Source of the DNA: CAZCFB01 sp964511535
GTDB lineage: Bacteria > Myxococcota_A > Polyangia > GCA-2747355 > CAZCFB01
NCBI GenBank assembly: GCA_964511535.1
Contig: CAZEFW010000014.1
Location: 1 to 64,000, forward strand
Direction: 5' to 3'
DNA length: 64,000 bases
The position numbers and the translations under genes were made by a program. Below are positions 32,476 to 41,538 of this stretch, in pieces. The notes under the pieces were generated by a model. That model was not told where the DNA came from. It was given only the letters and a program-made list of their open reading frames with translations, and did not search any database. The stretch's first letter is position 1, and every line of letters begins with the position of its first letter.

Positions 32476-33417
32476 ATGCCAGAGACCTACCTGATCACCG
32501 GCGGCGCCGGCTTCATTGGACACCACCTGGCCCGCAACCTCCACGCCATGGGGCACGCGGTCAAGGTCATCGACAACCTCTCCACCGGCAAGCTGGAGAA
32601 CCTGGCCCCGGTGATGGACGAGATCACCTTCTTCGAGGCCGACATCACCGATCCGGAGGCCATGGCCGAGGCGTGCGCCGGCGTGGACTATGTGCTGCAT
32701 CAGGCGGCCCTGCCGTCGGTGCCCCGCTCGGTCAAGGACCCGATCACCAGCGATCTGAACAACACCCACGGCACGCTGCAGGTGCTGGTGGCGGCCCGGG
32801 ACGCCGGGGTCAAGCGGGTGGTGCAGGCCTGCTCCTCGTCGGCCTACGGCGACACCCCGACGCTGCCCAAGGTGGAGACCATGGTGCGCTCGCCGCGCTC
32901 GCCTTACGCGGTGTCCAAGGCGGCGGGCGAGATGTACGGCTGCGCCTTCTACGCCACCTACGGGCTGGAGTATGTCGGCCTGCGTTATTTTAATGTTTTT
33001 GGCGCCAGGCAGGACCCGAAGTCCCAGTACGCGGCGGTGATCCCGAAGTTCATCACCTCCTACATCCGGGACGAGTCGCCCACGGTGCACGGCGATGGCC
33101 TGCAGTCGCGGGACTTCTGCTACATCGACAACGTGGTGCAGGCCAACCTCAAGGCGTGCACCGCCCCGGACGCGCCAGGAAAGGTCTTCAACGTCGCCTG
33201 CGGCGAGCGCGTGGACCTGCTGCAGGTGCTGGAGATGCTGGCCGGGATCTTCGGCAAGCACGTGGAGCCGACCTTCGACCCGAGCCGCCCCGGGGACGTG
33301 AAGCACTCCCTGGCGGACATCACCCTGGCCCGGGAGATCCTGGATTACCAGCCGGAGGTGTTCTTTCAAGAGGGGCTGCGCCGCACCGTGGCCTGGTACC
33401 AGGAGCACCAGGGCTGA
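32476..33417 (+). CDS. NAD-dependent sugar-nucleotide epimerase (UDP-GlcNAc/glucose 4-epimerase type)
   Basis: A 313-residue extended SDR. The N-terminal GGAGFIG binds NAD, Asp35 follows strand two (VIDNLSTG), and the catalytic triad is CSSSAYG (Ser) and YAVSK (Tyr/Lys). The segment ALPSVPRSVKDPITSDLNN closely follows the WbpP-type sequence, which prefers N-acetylated UDP-sugars. C-terminal motifs GDGLQSRDFCYIDNVV and RPGDVKHSLADI are intact. It would provide sugar nucleotides for LPS or exopolysaccharide. Divergent from the cupin gene. Confidence 0.93.
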   Translation: MPETYLITGGAGFIGHHLARNLHAMGHAVKVIDNLSTGKLENLAPVMDEITFFEADITDPEAMAEACAGVDYVLHQAALPSVPRSVKDPITSDLNNTHGTLQVLVAARDAGVKRVVQACSSSAYGDTPTLPKVETMVRSPRSPYAVSKAAGEMYGCAFYATYGLEYVGLRYFNVFGARQDPKSQYAAVIPKFITSYIRDESPTVHGDGLQSRDFCYIDNVVQANLKACTAPDAPGKVFNVACGERVDLLQVLEMLAGIFGKHVEPTFDPSRPGDVKHSLADITLAREILDYQPEVFFQEGLRRTVAWYQEHQG

Positions 33418-33444
33418 GGCCCTGGGCCGGAGCGCTGCAGTACC

Positions 33445-33981
33445 GTGGGCGCCATCTCCACACCCGAACCTGCGCTGCTGGTGGCGAGCGTCCTGGGCCG
33501 CACCGCCGCCCTGGTCAACGCGGCCGCCGACGCCCTGTCTCGCCAGGTGGGGCGGCTGGGCCATGTGAGCCCGCTCATGCCGTTTCGCTGGACCGACTAC
33601 TACGGCCATGAGCTGGGCGACGCGCCGGTGCGGCGGATGGTGGCTGCCGACGCGTTGCTCGAGGATCCGTCGCGGCTGGTGGGCATCAAGCGCGCCTGCT
33701 GCGGGCTGGAGGTCTCCCTCGGGCGGGCAGGGGATCCGCGCCCGGTGAACATCGACCCCGGCGTGCTCACCGCGGGCCAGCTGGTGCTGGCGTCCACCAA
33801 GGCCTCGCCGCACCGGATCTACCTGGGCGACGGGATCCACGGCGAGCTGACCCTGATCCGCGACGGGGACGGCTACCGGCCGCTCCCCTGGACTTACCCC
33901 GACTACGCCGACCAGCAGCTGCGCGCTTACCTGGACGCGCTGCGGAGGCGGTACCTGGCGGCGCGGCGCATGGCCGCATGA
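33445..33981 (+). CDS. DUF4416 family protein
   Basis: A 178-residue protein starting at GTG 33445. It matches the DUF4416 pattern: GHVSPLMPFRWTDYYGHELG, LVGIKRACCGLEV, RPVNIDPGVL, LVLASTKASPHRIYLGDGIHGELTL and WTYPDYADQQLRAYL. The family is common in deltaproteobacteria and often sits next to housekeeping genes. No enzymatic role is established. It lies 16 nt before the yicC gene, so it is probably in the yicC-gmk-rel transcription unit. Confidence 0.92.
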   Translation: MGAISTPEPALLVASVLGRTAALVNAAADALSRQVGRLGHVSPLMPFRWTDYYGHELGDAPVRRMVAADALLEDPSRLVGIKRACCGLEVSLGRAGDPRPVNIDPGVLTAGQLVLASTKASPHRIYLGDGIHGELTLIRDGDGYRPLPWTYPDYADQQLRAYLDALRRRYLAARRMAA

Positions 33982-33997
33982 CGAGGAGGAGCACCCG

Positions 33998-34900
33998 ATG
34001 AACTCCATGACCGGCTTCGGCAAGGGCACCTTCAACCTGGCCAAGCAGCCCATGTCCGTCGAGCTGCGCAGCCTGAACCACCGCTTCCTGGATATCCGGG
34101 TTCGCATGCCCTGGTTCGACGCCGAGCTGGAGGCGCTGATCCAGGCGCGGGTGCGGGCGCGCCTGGCGCGCGGGCGCGTGGACCTGGTGGTGGCCGAGCA
34201 GCGCGGCAGCGGCGGCATCGATGAGCTGCGGCTGAACAAACCCCTGGCCCGGCGCCTGGGGCAGCTCGCCGAGGAGCTGGCCCAGGAGCTCGGCGTGGAT
34301 CGAGCGAGCGCCCTGCAGCTGCTGCCCAGCAGAGGCGATCTGGTTGTGGCCGCGTCCGCGCCCGTCGCCGGGGCCATCTCTGCCGAGGTGGCCTGGGAGG
34401 CGGTGCGCCCGGGGGTTGACGCGGCGCTGGACGAGCTGTCGCGCATGCGGGCGAAAGAGGGCGAGTCGCACCGCGGGGCGCTGCAGGGGCACCTGGCCCG
34501 GCTGCGGCAGCTGGCGGTGGACATCGGGCGCCACGCGGCGGGGCAGCCGGATCGCCTGCGCGAGCGGATGGAGCGGCGCCTCGCCCGGCTCACCGGCGAT
34601 GACGGCGGCGTGGCCGTTGACCCGGTGCGCCTGGCCCAGGAGGTGGCGCTGCTGGCCGATCGCGCCGACGTCACCGAGGAGATGGACCGGCTGGAGAGCC
34701 ACTTCAAGCAGCTCGAAGGGCTGCTGTCCAGCGGCACCGAGGGCCCCCTCGGGCGCAAGCTGGAGTTCATGCAGCAGGAGCTGCTGCGTGAGTTCAACAC
34801 CACCGGGTCCAAGACCCAGGACCCGGAGGTCTCTCACCTGGTGGTGGACGCCAAGTCGACCCTGGAGAAGGTCAGGGAGCTGATTCAAAATGTCGAATAA
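33998..34900 (+). CDS. yicC: YicC-family endoribonuclease
   Basis: A 300-residue protein of standard length. The N-terminus MNSMTGFGKG and SVELRSLNHRFLDI and the C-terminal block GRKLEFMQQELLREFNTTGSKTQDPEVSHLVVDAKS are the family's conserved ends. YicC is a widespread RNase reported to act on small RNAs and to promote their degradation. GAGGAGG precedes the ATG. It overlaps gmk by 11 nt, the usual yicC-gmk arrangement. Confidence 0.95.
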   Translation: MNSMTGFGKGTFNLAKQPMSVELRSLNHRFLDIRVRMPWFDAELEALIQARVRARLARGRVDLVVAEQRGSGGIDELRLNKPLARRLGQLAEELAQELGVDRASALQLLPSRGDLVVAASAPVAGAISAEVAWEAVRPGVDAALDELSRMRAKEGESHRGALQGHLARLRQLAVDIGRHAAGQPDRLRERMERRLARLTGDDGGVAVDPVRLAQEVALLADRADVTEEMDRLESHFKQLEGLLSSGTEGPLGRKLEFMQQELLREFNTTGSKTQDPEVSHLVVDAKSTLEKVRELIQNVE

Positions 34901-35549
34901 GCGCCGGAACCCCGGACGAATGAAGCAGACCAAGCCCACCCGCCGCGGGTTGATGCTGGTGGTCTCCGCGCCATCGGGGAGCGGCAAGACCACCCTGTGC
35001 GACCGCCTGCGGGACGAGTTCTCCCGCCTCAGCTATTCGGTGTCAGTCACCACGCGCGCCCCGCGGGGCGAGGAGCAGGACGGGGTGCACTACCACTTCG
35101 TCAGCGACGAGGTGTTCAGCAGCCGCCTGGCCCGGGGAGAGTTCGCGGAGTGGGCCCAGGTGCACGGCAACCGCTACGGCACCACCATCGCCGCCGTGGA
35201 CCAGGCGCTGGAGGCGGATCAGGATCTGCTGATGGACGTGGACGTGCAGGGGGCCGCGCAGCTGCGCCGGCACTACCCGGAGGACATGGTCTCGGTGTTC
35301 ATCCTGCCCCCGAGCATGCAGGAGCTCGCCCGGCGCCTCAGCGACCGCGGCACCGACGCAGAGGCAGTGATCCAGCGTCGGCTGAGCGTGGCGCGGGAGG
35401 AGGTGCGCAGCAGCGATCCGTTCGATTTCATGGTGGTCAACGACGACCTGGACCGGGCTTACGACGACCTGCGCGCGGTGTACCGGGCGGCCCACCAGAC
35501 CCGCGCGCGGCAGGCCCACGTCGTCGCGCGCCTGCTCGCTGGTGCCTGA
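34890..35549 (+). CDS. gmk: Guanylate kinase
   Basis: A 219-residue P-loop kinase that converts GMP to GDP. SAPSGSGKTT is the ATP loop, SVSVTTRAPRGEEQDGVHYHFV is the GMP-binding signature, and ILPPSMQELARRLSDRGTD is the lid. The ATG at 34890 overlaps the end of yicC. An internal ATG at 34920 gives a more typical N-terminus and may be the true start. In many genomes rpoZ follows gmk; here no rpoZ-like frame is found before the Rel gene. Confidence 0.95.
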   Translation: MSNKRRNPGRMKQTKPTRRGLMLVVSAPSGSGKTTLCDRLRDEFSRLSYSVSVTTRAPRGEEQDGVHYHFVSDEVFSSRLARGEFAEWAQVHGNRYGTTIAAVDQALEADQDLLMDVDVQGAAQLRRHYPEDMVSVFILPPSMQELARRLSDRGTDAEAVIQRRLSVAREEVRSSDPFDFMVVNDDLDRAYDDLRAVYRAAHQTRARQAHVVARLLAGA

Positions 35550-35629
35550 GATGTTGCCCGGTGAGAATTACGCTCATAGACTTTGCGGGTGAAGGCGCGG
35601 TCGCATTGGACCGAGTGAGGTAGAAGCCC

Positions 35630-37789
35630 TTGCTGAGGGCAACGGCAGACATCGAGAACGTCCTGAGGTTGGTGACGGAGTACAACCCGGACGGTGACGC
35701 GGACCTGGTGCGCAAGGCGTGGGAGTACGCCGACCGGGCCCACAAGGGGCAGAAGCGGCGCTCCGGCGAGCCCTACGTGATCCACCCGCTGCGCGTGGCG
35801 CACCTCATCGCGGAGCTGAAGCTGGACGTCCCGAGCATCTGCGCCGGGCTGCTGCACGACTGCGTGGAGGACACGCCCTCCACCCTGGAGGATCTGTCCG
35901 GCAAGTTCGACCAGGAGGTCGCGTTCCTGGTGGACGGCGTGACCAAGCTGGGCAAGCTGCGCTGGAAGAGCCGCGAAGACCGCCAGGCCGAGAGCTTCCG
36001 CAAGATGCTGGTGGCCATGGCCCGGGACATCCGGGTGATCCTGATCAAGCTGGCCGATCGCATGGACAACATGCGCACCCTCGACGCCATGCCCCCGGAC
36101 CGCCAGGAGGGCATCGCCCAGGAGACCATGGAGATCTACGCCCCGCTGGCCAACCGGCTGGGCATCTACTGGATCCGCGCCGAGCTGGAGGATCTCTCCT
36201 TCCGCTACATGCTGCCCGAGGAGCACGAGAAGCTGGCCAGCGACCTCGCCTCCCATGATCGCGAGCGCCGGCGGTACACCCGCAAGGTGGAGGGGATCCT
36301 GCGCAAGACCATGGCCAAGCGCGGCGTGCGCTGCACCGTGGCCGGCCGCTCAAAGAACCTGTGGGGCATCCACTCCAAGATGAGGCGCGGCCGCGACCTG
36401 GACCAGATCCACGACATCGTGGCGTTCCGCATCATCACCGGCTCGATCCAGGACTGCTACGCGGCCCTGGGCGTGGTCCACGAACAGTTCGTCCCGATCC
36501 CCGGGCGGTTCAAGGACTACATCGCCATGCCGAAGCCGAACCGCTACCAGTCCCTGCACACCTCGGTGGTGGGGCCGGACGGCGAGCGCATGGAGGTGCA
36601 GATCCGCACCGAGGAGATGCACCGCATCGCCGAGGAGGGCATCGCCGCCCACTGGGTCTACAAGGAGGGCAGAGGCGAGCTGTCGGTGGAGGACAAGAAG
36701 AAGTTCGGCTGGCTGCGACAGCTGGTGGAGTTCCAGCAGGACCTCACCGACCCCACCGAGTTCATCAACGCGGTGAAGATCGACCTGTTCAGCGACGAGG
36801 TCTACGTGTTCACGCCCCAGGGCGAGGTGCGGGCCTACCCGCGCGGGGCCACCCCGGTGGACTTCGCCTACTCGATCCACACCGAGGTGGGCCACCACTG
36901 CGCCGGGGCGCGGGTCAACGGCCTCATCGTCCCGCTGCGCTACAAGCTGCGCAACGGCGACAGGGTGGAGATCATCACCAACCCGAACCAGCGTCCCAAC
37001 AAGGACTGGCTCAAGTTCGTGGTCTCGGCCCGGGCGCGCTCAAAGATCAGGCACCACATCCGCAAGGAGCAGCGGGAGAAGGGCCGTGAGATGGGGCGCG
37101 ACTTGCTGGAGAAGGCGTTCCGCAAGCGCGGGCGCTCCCTGGCCAAGCTGCAGAAAGCGGGGGAGCTTAAGAAGGGCGTGCACGCCATGCGCCTCGGCAC
37201 CGAAGAGGAGCTGTACATGCAGGTCGGCTTCGGGCGCGTCACCGCCAAGCAGGTCGTGGACGCGGTGCTGCCCAGGGAGGAGGAGGAGGAGCCGAAGAAG
37301 AAGCCCGCGCGCGAGCGCATCGCCGAGGTGTTTCAGCGGGTGAGGCCCAAGCCGACCTCGGGCATCCTGGTGCAGGACGTGGACAACCTGGTGGTGCGCA
37401 TTGCCCAGTGCTGCGGCCCGGTGCCGGGTGACCGGATCATGGGGTTCATCACCCGGGGCAGGGGGGTGACGATTCACAAGTCAGAGTGCGCGCGCGCGCT
37501 GGATCTGGATCCCGCCCGCCGCATCGAGGTGAGCTGGGACGAGCGCACCAAGGTGGAGCACCCGGTCGCGCTCAAGGTCCACACCACCGATCGTCCGGGG
37601 CTGCTGGCCAAGATGAGCACGGCCTTCTCGGATCTCGGCGTGAACATCTCCAGCGCCGAGTGCAAGGCGACCGACGATGCGAGGGCGGTCAACACCTTCC
37701 ACTTCAGCGTCTACAACCTGGACGACCTGAAGCGGGTGACCAAGGCGTTGCAGCGAATCAAGGGGGTCTACTCTGTGGAGCGGGTCTGA
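35630..37789 (+). CDS. rel: Bifunctional (p)ppGpp synthetase/hydrolase (Rel/SpoT)
   Basis: A 719-residue protein of full length. HD hydrolase domain (about 20-160) with GLLHDCVEDTPST. Synthetase domain (about 210-345) with GRFKDYIAMPKPNRYQSLHTS, the RxKD form found in bifunctional enzymes, and MEVQIRTEEMH. TGS domain (about 385-445, VYVFTPQGEVRAYPRGATPVDFA), a zinc-finger/helical part with AQCCGPVPGD, and a C-terminal ACT domain (HTTDRPGLLAKMSTAFSDLG). It makes and degrades (p)ppGpp in starvation. The start is TTG 35630, with GAGGTAG upstream. It follows gmk by 80 nt. Confidence 0.95.
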   Translation: MLRATADIENVLRLVTEYNPDGDADLVRKAWEYADRAHKGQKRRSGEPYVIHPLRVAHLIAELKLDVPSICAGLLHDCVEDTPSTLEDLSGKFDQEVAFLVDGVTKLGKLRWKSREDRQAESFRKMLVAMARDIRVILIKLADRMDNMRTLDAMPPDRQEGIAQETMEIYAPLANRLGIYWIRAELEDLSFRYMLPEEHEKLASDLASHDRERRRYTRKVEGILRKTMAKRGVRCTVAGRSKNLWGIHSKMRRGRDLDQIHDIVAFRIITGSIQDCYAALGVVHEQFVPIPGRFKDYIAMPKPNRYQSLHTSVVGPDGERMEVQIRTEEMHRIAEEGIAAHWVYKEGRGELSVEDKKKFGWLRQLVEFQQDLTDPTEFINAVKIDLFSDEVYVFTPQGEVRAYPRGATPVDFAYSIHTEVGHHCAGARVNGLIVPLRYKLRNGDRVEIITNPNQRPNKDWLKFVVSARARSKIRHHIRKEQREKGREMGRDLLEKAFRKRGRSLAKLQKAGELKKGVHAMRLGTEEELYMQVGFGRVTAKQVVDAVLPREEEEEPKKKPARERIAEVFQRVRPKPTSGILVQDVDNLVVRIAQCCGPVPGDRIMGFITRGRGVTIHKSECARALDLDPARRIEVSWDERTKVEHPVALKVHTTDRPGLLAKMSTAFSDLGVNISSAECKATDDARAVNTFHFSVYNLDDLKRVTKALQRIKGVYSVERV

Positions 37790-37825
37790 GCCCTGAGGTG
37801 GTACAGGGGCTCGAGGGGGGAGGCG

Positions 37826-37966
37826 CTATTTCGGCTCGGGGATCCCCTCGAACAGTTCCTTCTCGGTCAGGGTGGACTTCTTGCTCAGCGCGTTCTTGCG
37901 CTTGCGGCCGGCCTTCTTCAGCTTGGCGCGACGTTTTGCGGCGGTGATCCTGGTATTCGAGGCCAT
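37826..37966 (-). CDS. Small basic protein (46 residues)
   Basis: A 46-residue protein MASNTRITAAKRRAKLKKAG... with 13 or more Lys/Arg in the first 32 residues, ending TLTEKELFEGIPEPK. AGGAGAG precedes the ATG by about 6 nt, a strong ribosome-binding site. The longer frame up to 38071 is rejected. Small proteins of this shape occur in deltaproteobacteria and may bind nucleic acid or ribosomes, but no function is proven. It converges with rel and is divergent from the pseudokinase gene. Confidence 0.8.
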   Translation of the reverse strand: MASNTRITAAKRRAKLKKAGRKRKNALSKKSTLTEKELFEGIPEPK

Positions 37967-38192
37967 GATTTCTCTCCTGAAACGAGCAGAGCGTATAGCC
38001 CATGCGCAGCCTGGTGTCAACAATGGACCTTTCCAAGAATCTCGCACCCTTCGCCTTGATTTCCCCGGCAACGGGCGTTAGGCTTGGTCGCAATGGATAT
38101 CCGGTAGTTAGGTCGCGATCTGCCTTGGCAAAACGGGCAGATGCGCTCCGGATTTCTATCAACAACTGTCAAACCGCCGGTCGGAGCTGACG
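37967..38192. other. Divergent intergenic region, no gene seen
   Basis: These 226 nt separate the small basic protein gene (minus) and the pseudokinase gene (plus). Base composition is more AT-rich than the coding flanks. No RNA gene or convincing -35/-10 pair was recognised; promoters for both genes are expected here. Confidence 0.5.
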
Positions 38193-40397
38193 ATGTCAAC
38201 TTGCCCCAAGTGCAACAACGATAACCCCGACGACGCGTTGTTCTGTGGGTTTTGCGGTGCGAAGCAGGAGCTGGCCCCCGAGCCGGAAGCTGCCAAGACG
38301 GTCTACGGGTATCAGGTGGACGCGGAGAAGATGGTGGGAGCGCAGGGCGAGCTCGCCCCCGTGCCCGAGGAGCCAGAGGCTGCGGCCCCTGAGCCCGAGC
38401 CAGCGCCCGAGCCAGAGCCCGAGCCCGAGCCCGAGCCAGAGCCAGAGCCCGAGCCTGCCGCTCGAGAGGTGGGTGACCTGGACGCCACCATCCCTGTGGG
38501 GTCCATGTCCGCGGACGACATGAGCGAGACGATCCCCGTGGGCGCAAGTGGCCCCGAGGTCATCGCGGGGAAGTACCAGCTCGGCGGCGTGATGGAGGAG
38601 CTGCCCGTGGGGCGGATCTTCCAGGCCACCTCCGACGCGGACGGTGAGCCGGTGGCCCTGCTGCTGGTCAACGACAACGTCTTCCCCTCGCCCCTGGACA
38701 TGGAGCGGGCTCGCCGCGAGCTGCACCAGCTGGTCAAGGTCGACTGCCCGAACATCGTCAAGGTGGTGGACTACGGCAAGACCGACGCCGGCCAGCTCTA
38801 CGTGGTGATGGAGCCCACCAGGGTCACGCCACTGGACGTGCTCGTGGCCACCGGCGGCCCCATGGAGATCGGCGACGCGCAGTACCTGATCAAGAGCATC
38901 GGCAGCGGCCTGGCCGAGGCGCAGAAAATCGGCGTCATCCACCGTGACATCGGCCCGCACAACGTGGTGGTGGACCGGGACGGCACGGTCAAGATGCGCG
39001 GCTTCGGCGTGGCCCCGAGCATCAAGCCGAAGGTCTTCGGCACGCCCGAGTACGTCAGCCCCGAGCAGGCCCAGGGCCGCCCGGTGGATCAGCGCTCGAA
39101 CATCTACAGCCTCGGCGCGCTGATGTTCTACGTGCTCACCGGCGAGGCGCCGTTCTACGCGCCCGACACCGAGTCGCTGCTGACCAAGCACCAGAAGGAG
39201 CCGCCCAAGTCGCCCAAGAGCCGGCGGCCTGATCTGGACCTGTCCAACAAGGCCGAGGCGCTCATCCTCAAGGCGCTGGCCAAGAGCTCCAGCCGCCGCC
39301 ACCTCACCCTGCGCCAGTTCCTGCGCGAGGTGGAGGGGATCAAGCCGGGCGACGAGACCATCAGCGGTCAGGACACCCTCACCGTGCGGTTCGAGCAAGC
39401 AGAGGGCGGAGAGATCTCGGCCCAGCCGGTGGCGGACACCATCCGGGAGATCCCCGAGGACGTCCCGGCGGATGACGGGGTTGACCCCACCGCCCGGACC
39501 ATCATGGACATGCCGCCCGTGCAGCCCCCGGCGGAGCCCGTGCAGGCCAGCGAGCCCGAGCCGGTGGTGGAACCCGAACCCGAGCCGGAGCCCGAGCCCG
39601 CGGCGCCGCCCATGTCAGACACGGTGCCCGAGCCGGATCCGCCCGAGGCGGTGGCCGCGCTGCTGGAGAAGGAGAAGGAGGCCGCCGAGGCCGAGGCAGC
39701 GGCCAGCGAGCCCGAGCCGCCCGCGCCCGAGCCGGAGCCCGAGCCCGCCGGGGCCAGCGAGCCGGAGCCCGAGCCGCCCGCAGCGGAGCCCGAGCCCGAG
39801 CCGCCGGCAACGGAGCCGGAGCCCGCGGCAGCCAGCTCGGCTGTGGCTGCCATGCTGGACAAGGAGACGCCCGAGGATGACGCCGGCGACGACGGCGCGG
39901 CCCGGGGCGAGCTCCAGTCGGAGACCACGCTCAAGAAGCCCGAGCCCTCCGAGCGCAAGGAGAAGCCGAAGGTCGACCTGAACGCTCCGGTGGTGCCCAA
40001 GCGCAAGGGCTTCCGCGAGACCATGTGGTTCGTCAAGGGCGAAGAGGAGTCGGAGCTCGCCGAGGGCAGCGAGGAGGAGAAGAAGGAGGGCGAGAAGAAG
40101 GAGGAGGAGGAGAAGAAGCCAGCGGCCGTGGCCGGCGAGGAGACCCCCGAGGAGCTGACCGAGAAGTACAAGGACGACGGCAGCATCGGCGCGGAAGGCT
40201 CGCACCACCTCTCCCTGCGCACCGGCAAGACCCAGCAGATGAAGGCTGTACAGCTCCCCTCGGGCGAGGTCCCGGGCGAGCAGATGGACGAGACCGAGTT
40301 CCTCGACGAGATGAACCCGGGGCGCAAGTACCTGATCTGGATCGGCGTCGGCGTGGCCATCGCGGCCATAGTGGGGATCCTGGTAGCCGTGCTGTAA
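38193..40397 (+). CDS. Zinc-ribbon, tail-anchored Ser/Thr pseudokinase
   Basis: A 734-residue protein. A zinc ribbon (Cys4, Cys7, Cys18, Cys21) starts the chain. An EP-repeat tract (about 65-88) precedes a kinase-like domain (about 125-385). The Gly-rich loop is degenerate (GGVMEELPVGRIF). The VAIK lysine is lost (VALLL 154-158). HRD is kept (IHRDIGPHN, 249-257), but the DFG aspartate is replaced (RGFG, Gly270). A long Glu/Pro-rich acidic region (about 400-700) and one C-terminal membrane helix (about 710-732) follow. Without the ATP lysine and DFG Asp it probably does not phosphorylate, and may instead be a docking or sensing protein for the other kinases. TTG/GTG alternatives were not needed: the ATG at 38193 has GGAGCTGACG upstream. 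Confidence 0.9.
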   Translation: MSTCPKCNNDNPDDALFCGFCGAKQELAPEPEAAKTVYGYQVDAEKMVGAQGELAPVPEEPEAAAPEPEPAPEPEPEPEPEPEPEPEPAAREVGDLDATIPVGSMSADDMSETIPVGASGPEVIAGKYQLGGVMEELPVGRIFQATSDADGEPVALLLVNDNVFPSPLDMERARRELHQLVKVDCPNIVKVVDYGKTDAGQLYVVMEPTRVTPLDVLVATGGPMEIGDAQYLIKSIGSGLAEAQKIGVIHRDIGPHNVVVDRDGTVKMRGFGVAPSIKPKVFGTPEYVSPEQAQGRPVDQRSNIYSLGALMFYVLTGEAPFYAPDTESLLTKHQKEPPKSPKSRRPDLDLSNKAEALILKALAKSSSRRHLTLRQFLREVEGIKPGDETISGQDTLTVRFEQAEGGEISAQPVADTIREIPEDVPADDGVDPTARTIMDMPPVQPPAEPVQASEPEPVVEPEPEPEPEPAAPPMSDTVPEPDPPEAVAALLEKEKEAAEAEAAASEPEPPAPEPEPEPAGASEPEPEPPAAEPEPEPPATEPEPAAASSAVAAMLDKETPEDDAGDDGAARGELQSETTLKKPEPSERKEKPKVDLNAPVVPKRKGFRETMWFVKGEEESELAEGSEEEKKEGEKKEEEEKKPAAVAGEETPEELTEKYKDDGSIGAEGSHHLSLRTGKTQQMKAVQLPSGEVPGEQMDETEFLDEMNPGRKYLIWIGVGVAIAAIVGILVAVL

Positions 40398-40486
40398 GGC
40401 GAGCTTCGCTCGCCTGGCTTCAGGCTTCAGGCTTCAGGCTTCAGGCTTCAGACTTCAGGGGAGATGGCTGGCGAGCTTCGCTCGCC
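40398..40486 (+). repeat. 3'-end hairpins plus heptamer array (AGGCTTC)
   Basis: Right after the pseudokinase stop, a perfect hairpin GGCGAGC-TTC-GCTCGCC (40398-40414) is followed by about six tandem AGGCTTC heptamers (to about 40459). A second identical hairpin follows at 40470-40486. The rest to 40549 has degenerate copies. The hairpins may end transcription of the pseudokinase gene. Confidence 0.75.
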
Positions 40487-40549
40487 TGGCTCCAGACTCC
40501 AAACTCCAGACCGCAGGCTTCAGGGGAGATCCCCTGCGAGGTTCGTTCG

Positions 40550-41488
40550 CTACGCCTTGACGACGTCTTCGGAGTCGAGCTGGACGGCCATGTTCCCGAG
40601 GCGAACCTTGAGTTGCCCCCTGTCGTCCACTGCCTCGACGGTGCCGTGCTTGCCGGCGAACATGCCCTGGACCACGCGGACTCGGTCTCTCGGCTGGAGG
40701 CCCTTGGACTTGCGCTGGACCTCCTGCTCCTTGAGGGTCTCCTTCATGGAGACGCTGTCGTTGTCCCGGCTCCAGGCGGCGAAGTGCATCAGGGGCAGCA
40801 GCAGCTCCAGGGCTTCCCGGCACAGCTCGACCACACCCTCATCTTCCACGAGCGGGTCCTCGCGGCCCAGGCGGCGGATGATGGAGAGCCAGGAGCCCGC
40901 GTCGGTGAGGCGGCCGACCCGGTCTTCCAGGTCTTGCTCGGTCACCTCCCCGGGGGTGAGTCCATCCTCGTCCCCAAGGGCGAGGACGTAGTCAGCGGGC
41001 AGCGCGTTGATCAGGCCGAGGAGCTTCTCGCGCTCGAAGAACTCCTGGCACTTGCGCTGCAGGTTCTCCCTGTCCACCGAGGCGTCGGTGTGCAGCTTCA
41101 GCCCCAGCTCGAGGCCCTCGTGGTCGATCATCACCGACAGGAAGATATGGTTCCGCAGGGGCGAGGGATCCTCGATGAGCGCGGCCATGGTGCGATGGCT
41201 GCTGATGATCCCCTCCAGCTCCCGGCGCGCCTCCTTGTTGCGTGAGAAGAAGAGCCGCTGGTTCACCACCCGCCGGTTGTTCCACAGCGCCGGGTGCTCG
41301 ACGCTCACCTCACACTCCAGCGGTGAGCCGTCCGCGGCGCGCATGCCGGGGCTGAGCAGCCGTCCCAGTTCGAGCAGGTTCTGTTTGACCTGCAGCCGCT
41401 CGAGGTTGAACAGGTTGCTCTCCCACTTTTTAGGCAAGTAGGCGTCGAAGTCCTTGTCGGTGAAGGGCGCGAATTCCACGGGGCGCAT
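40550..41488 (-). CDS. KOW-motif protein of unknown function
   Basis: A 312-residue protein started at ATG 41488 (MRPVEFAPFTDKD). Residues 1-255 are largely helical and not recognised. The C-terminal 50 residues form a KOW/NusG-like SH3 fold: GLQPRDRVRVVQGMFAGKHGTVEAVDD, typical of proteins that touch RNA polymerase or the ribosome. The longer frame to 41707 is antisense Pro/Gly/Arg shadow. Its N-terminal half bears no nucleic-acid signature I can name. An association with transcription or translation is inferred only from the KOW segment. Confidence 0.82.
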   Translation of the reverse strand: MRPVEFAPFTDKDFDAYLPKKWESNLFNLERLQVKQNLLELGRLLSPGMRAADGSPLECEVSVEHPALWNNRRVVNQRLFFSRNKEARRELEGIISSHRTMAALIEDPSPLRNHIFLSVMIDHEGLELGLKLHTDASVDRENLQRKCQEFFEREKLLGLINALPADYVLALGDEDGLTPGEVTEQDLEDRVGRLTDAGSWLSIIRRLGREDPLVEDEGVVELCREALELLLPLMHFAAWSRDNDSVSMKETLKEQEVQRKSKGLQPRDRVRVVQGMFAGKHGTVEAVDDRGQLKVRLGNMAVQLDSEDVVKA

Positions 41489-41538
41489 TATGCTTACGCC
41501 GCCCACTCCTGTCCAGCGCTGACTGTGGTGGATTCTGC

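Noticed and set aside
35550..35629. Possible rpoZ remnant between gmk and rel
   Set aside because: The 80 nt contain no frame resembling omega (no MARxTVEDC-type start).
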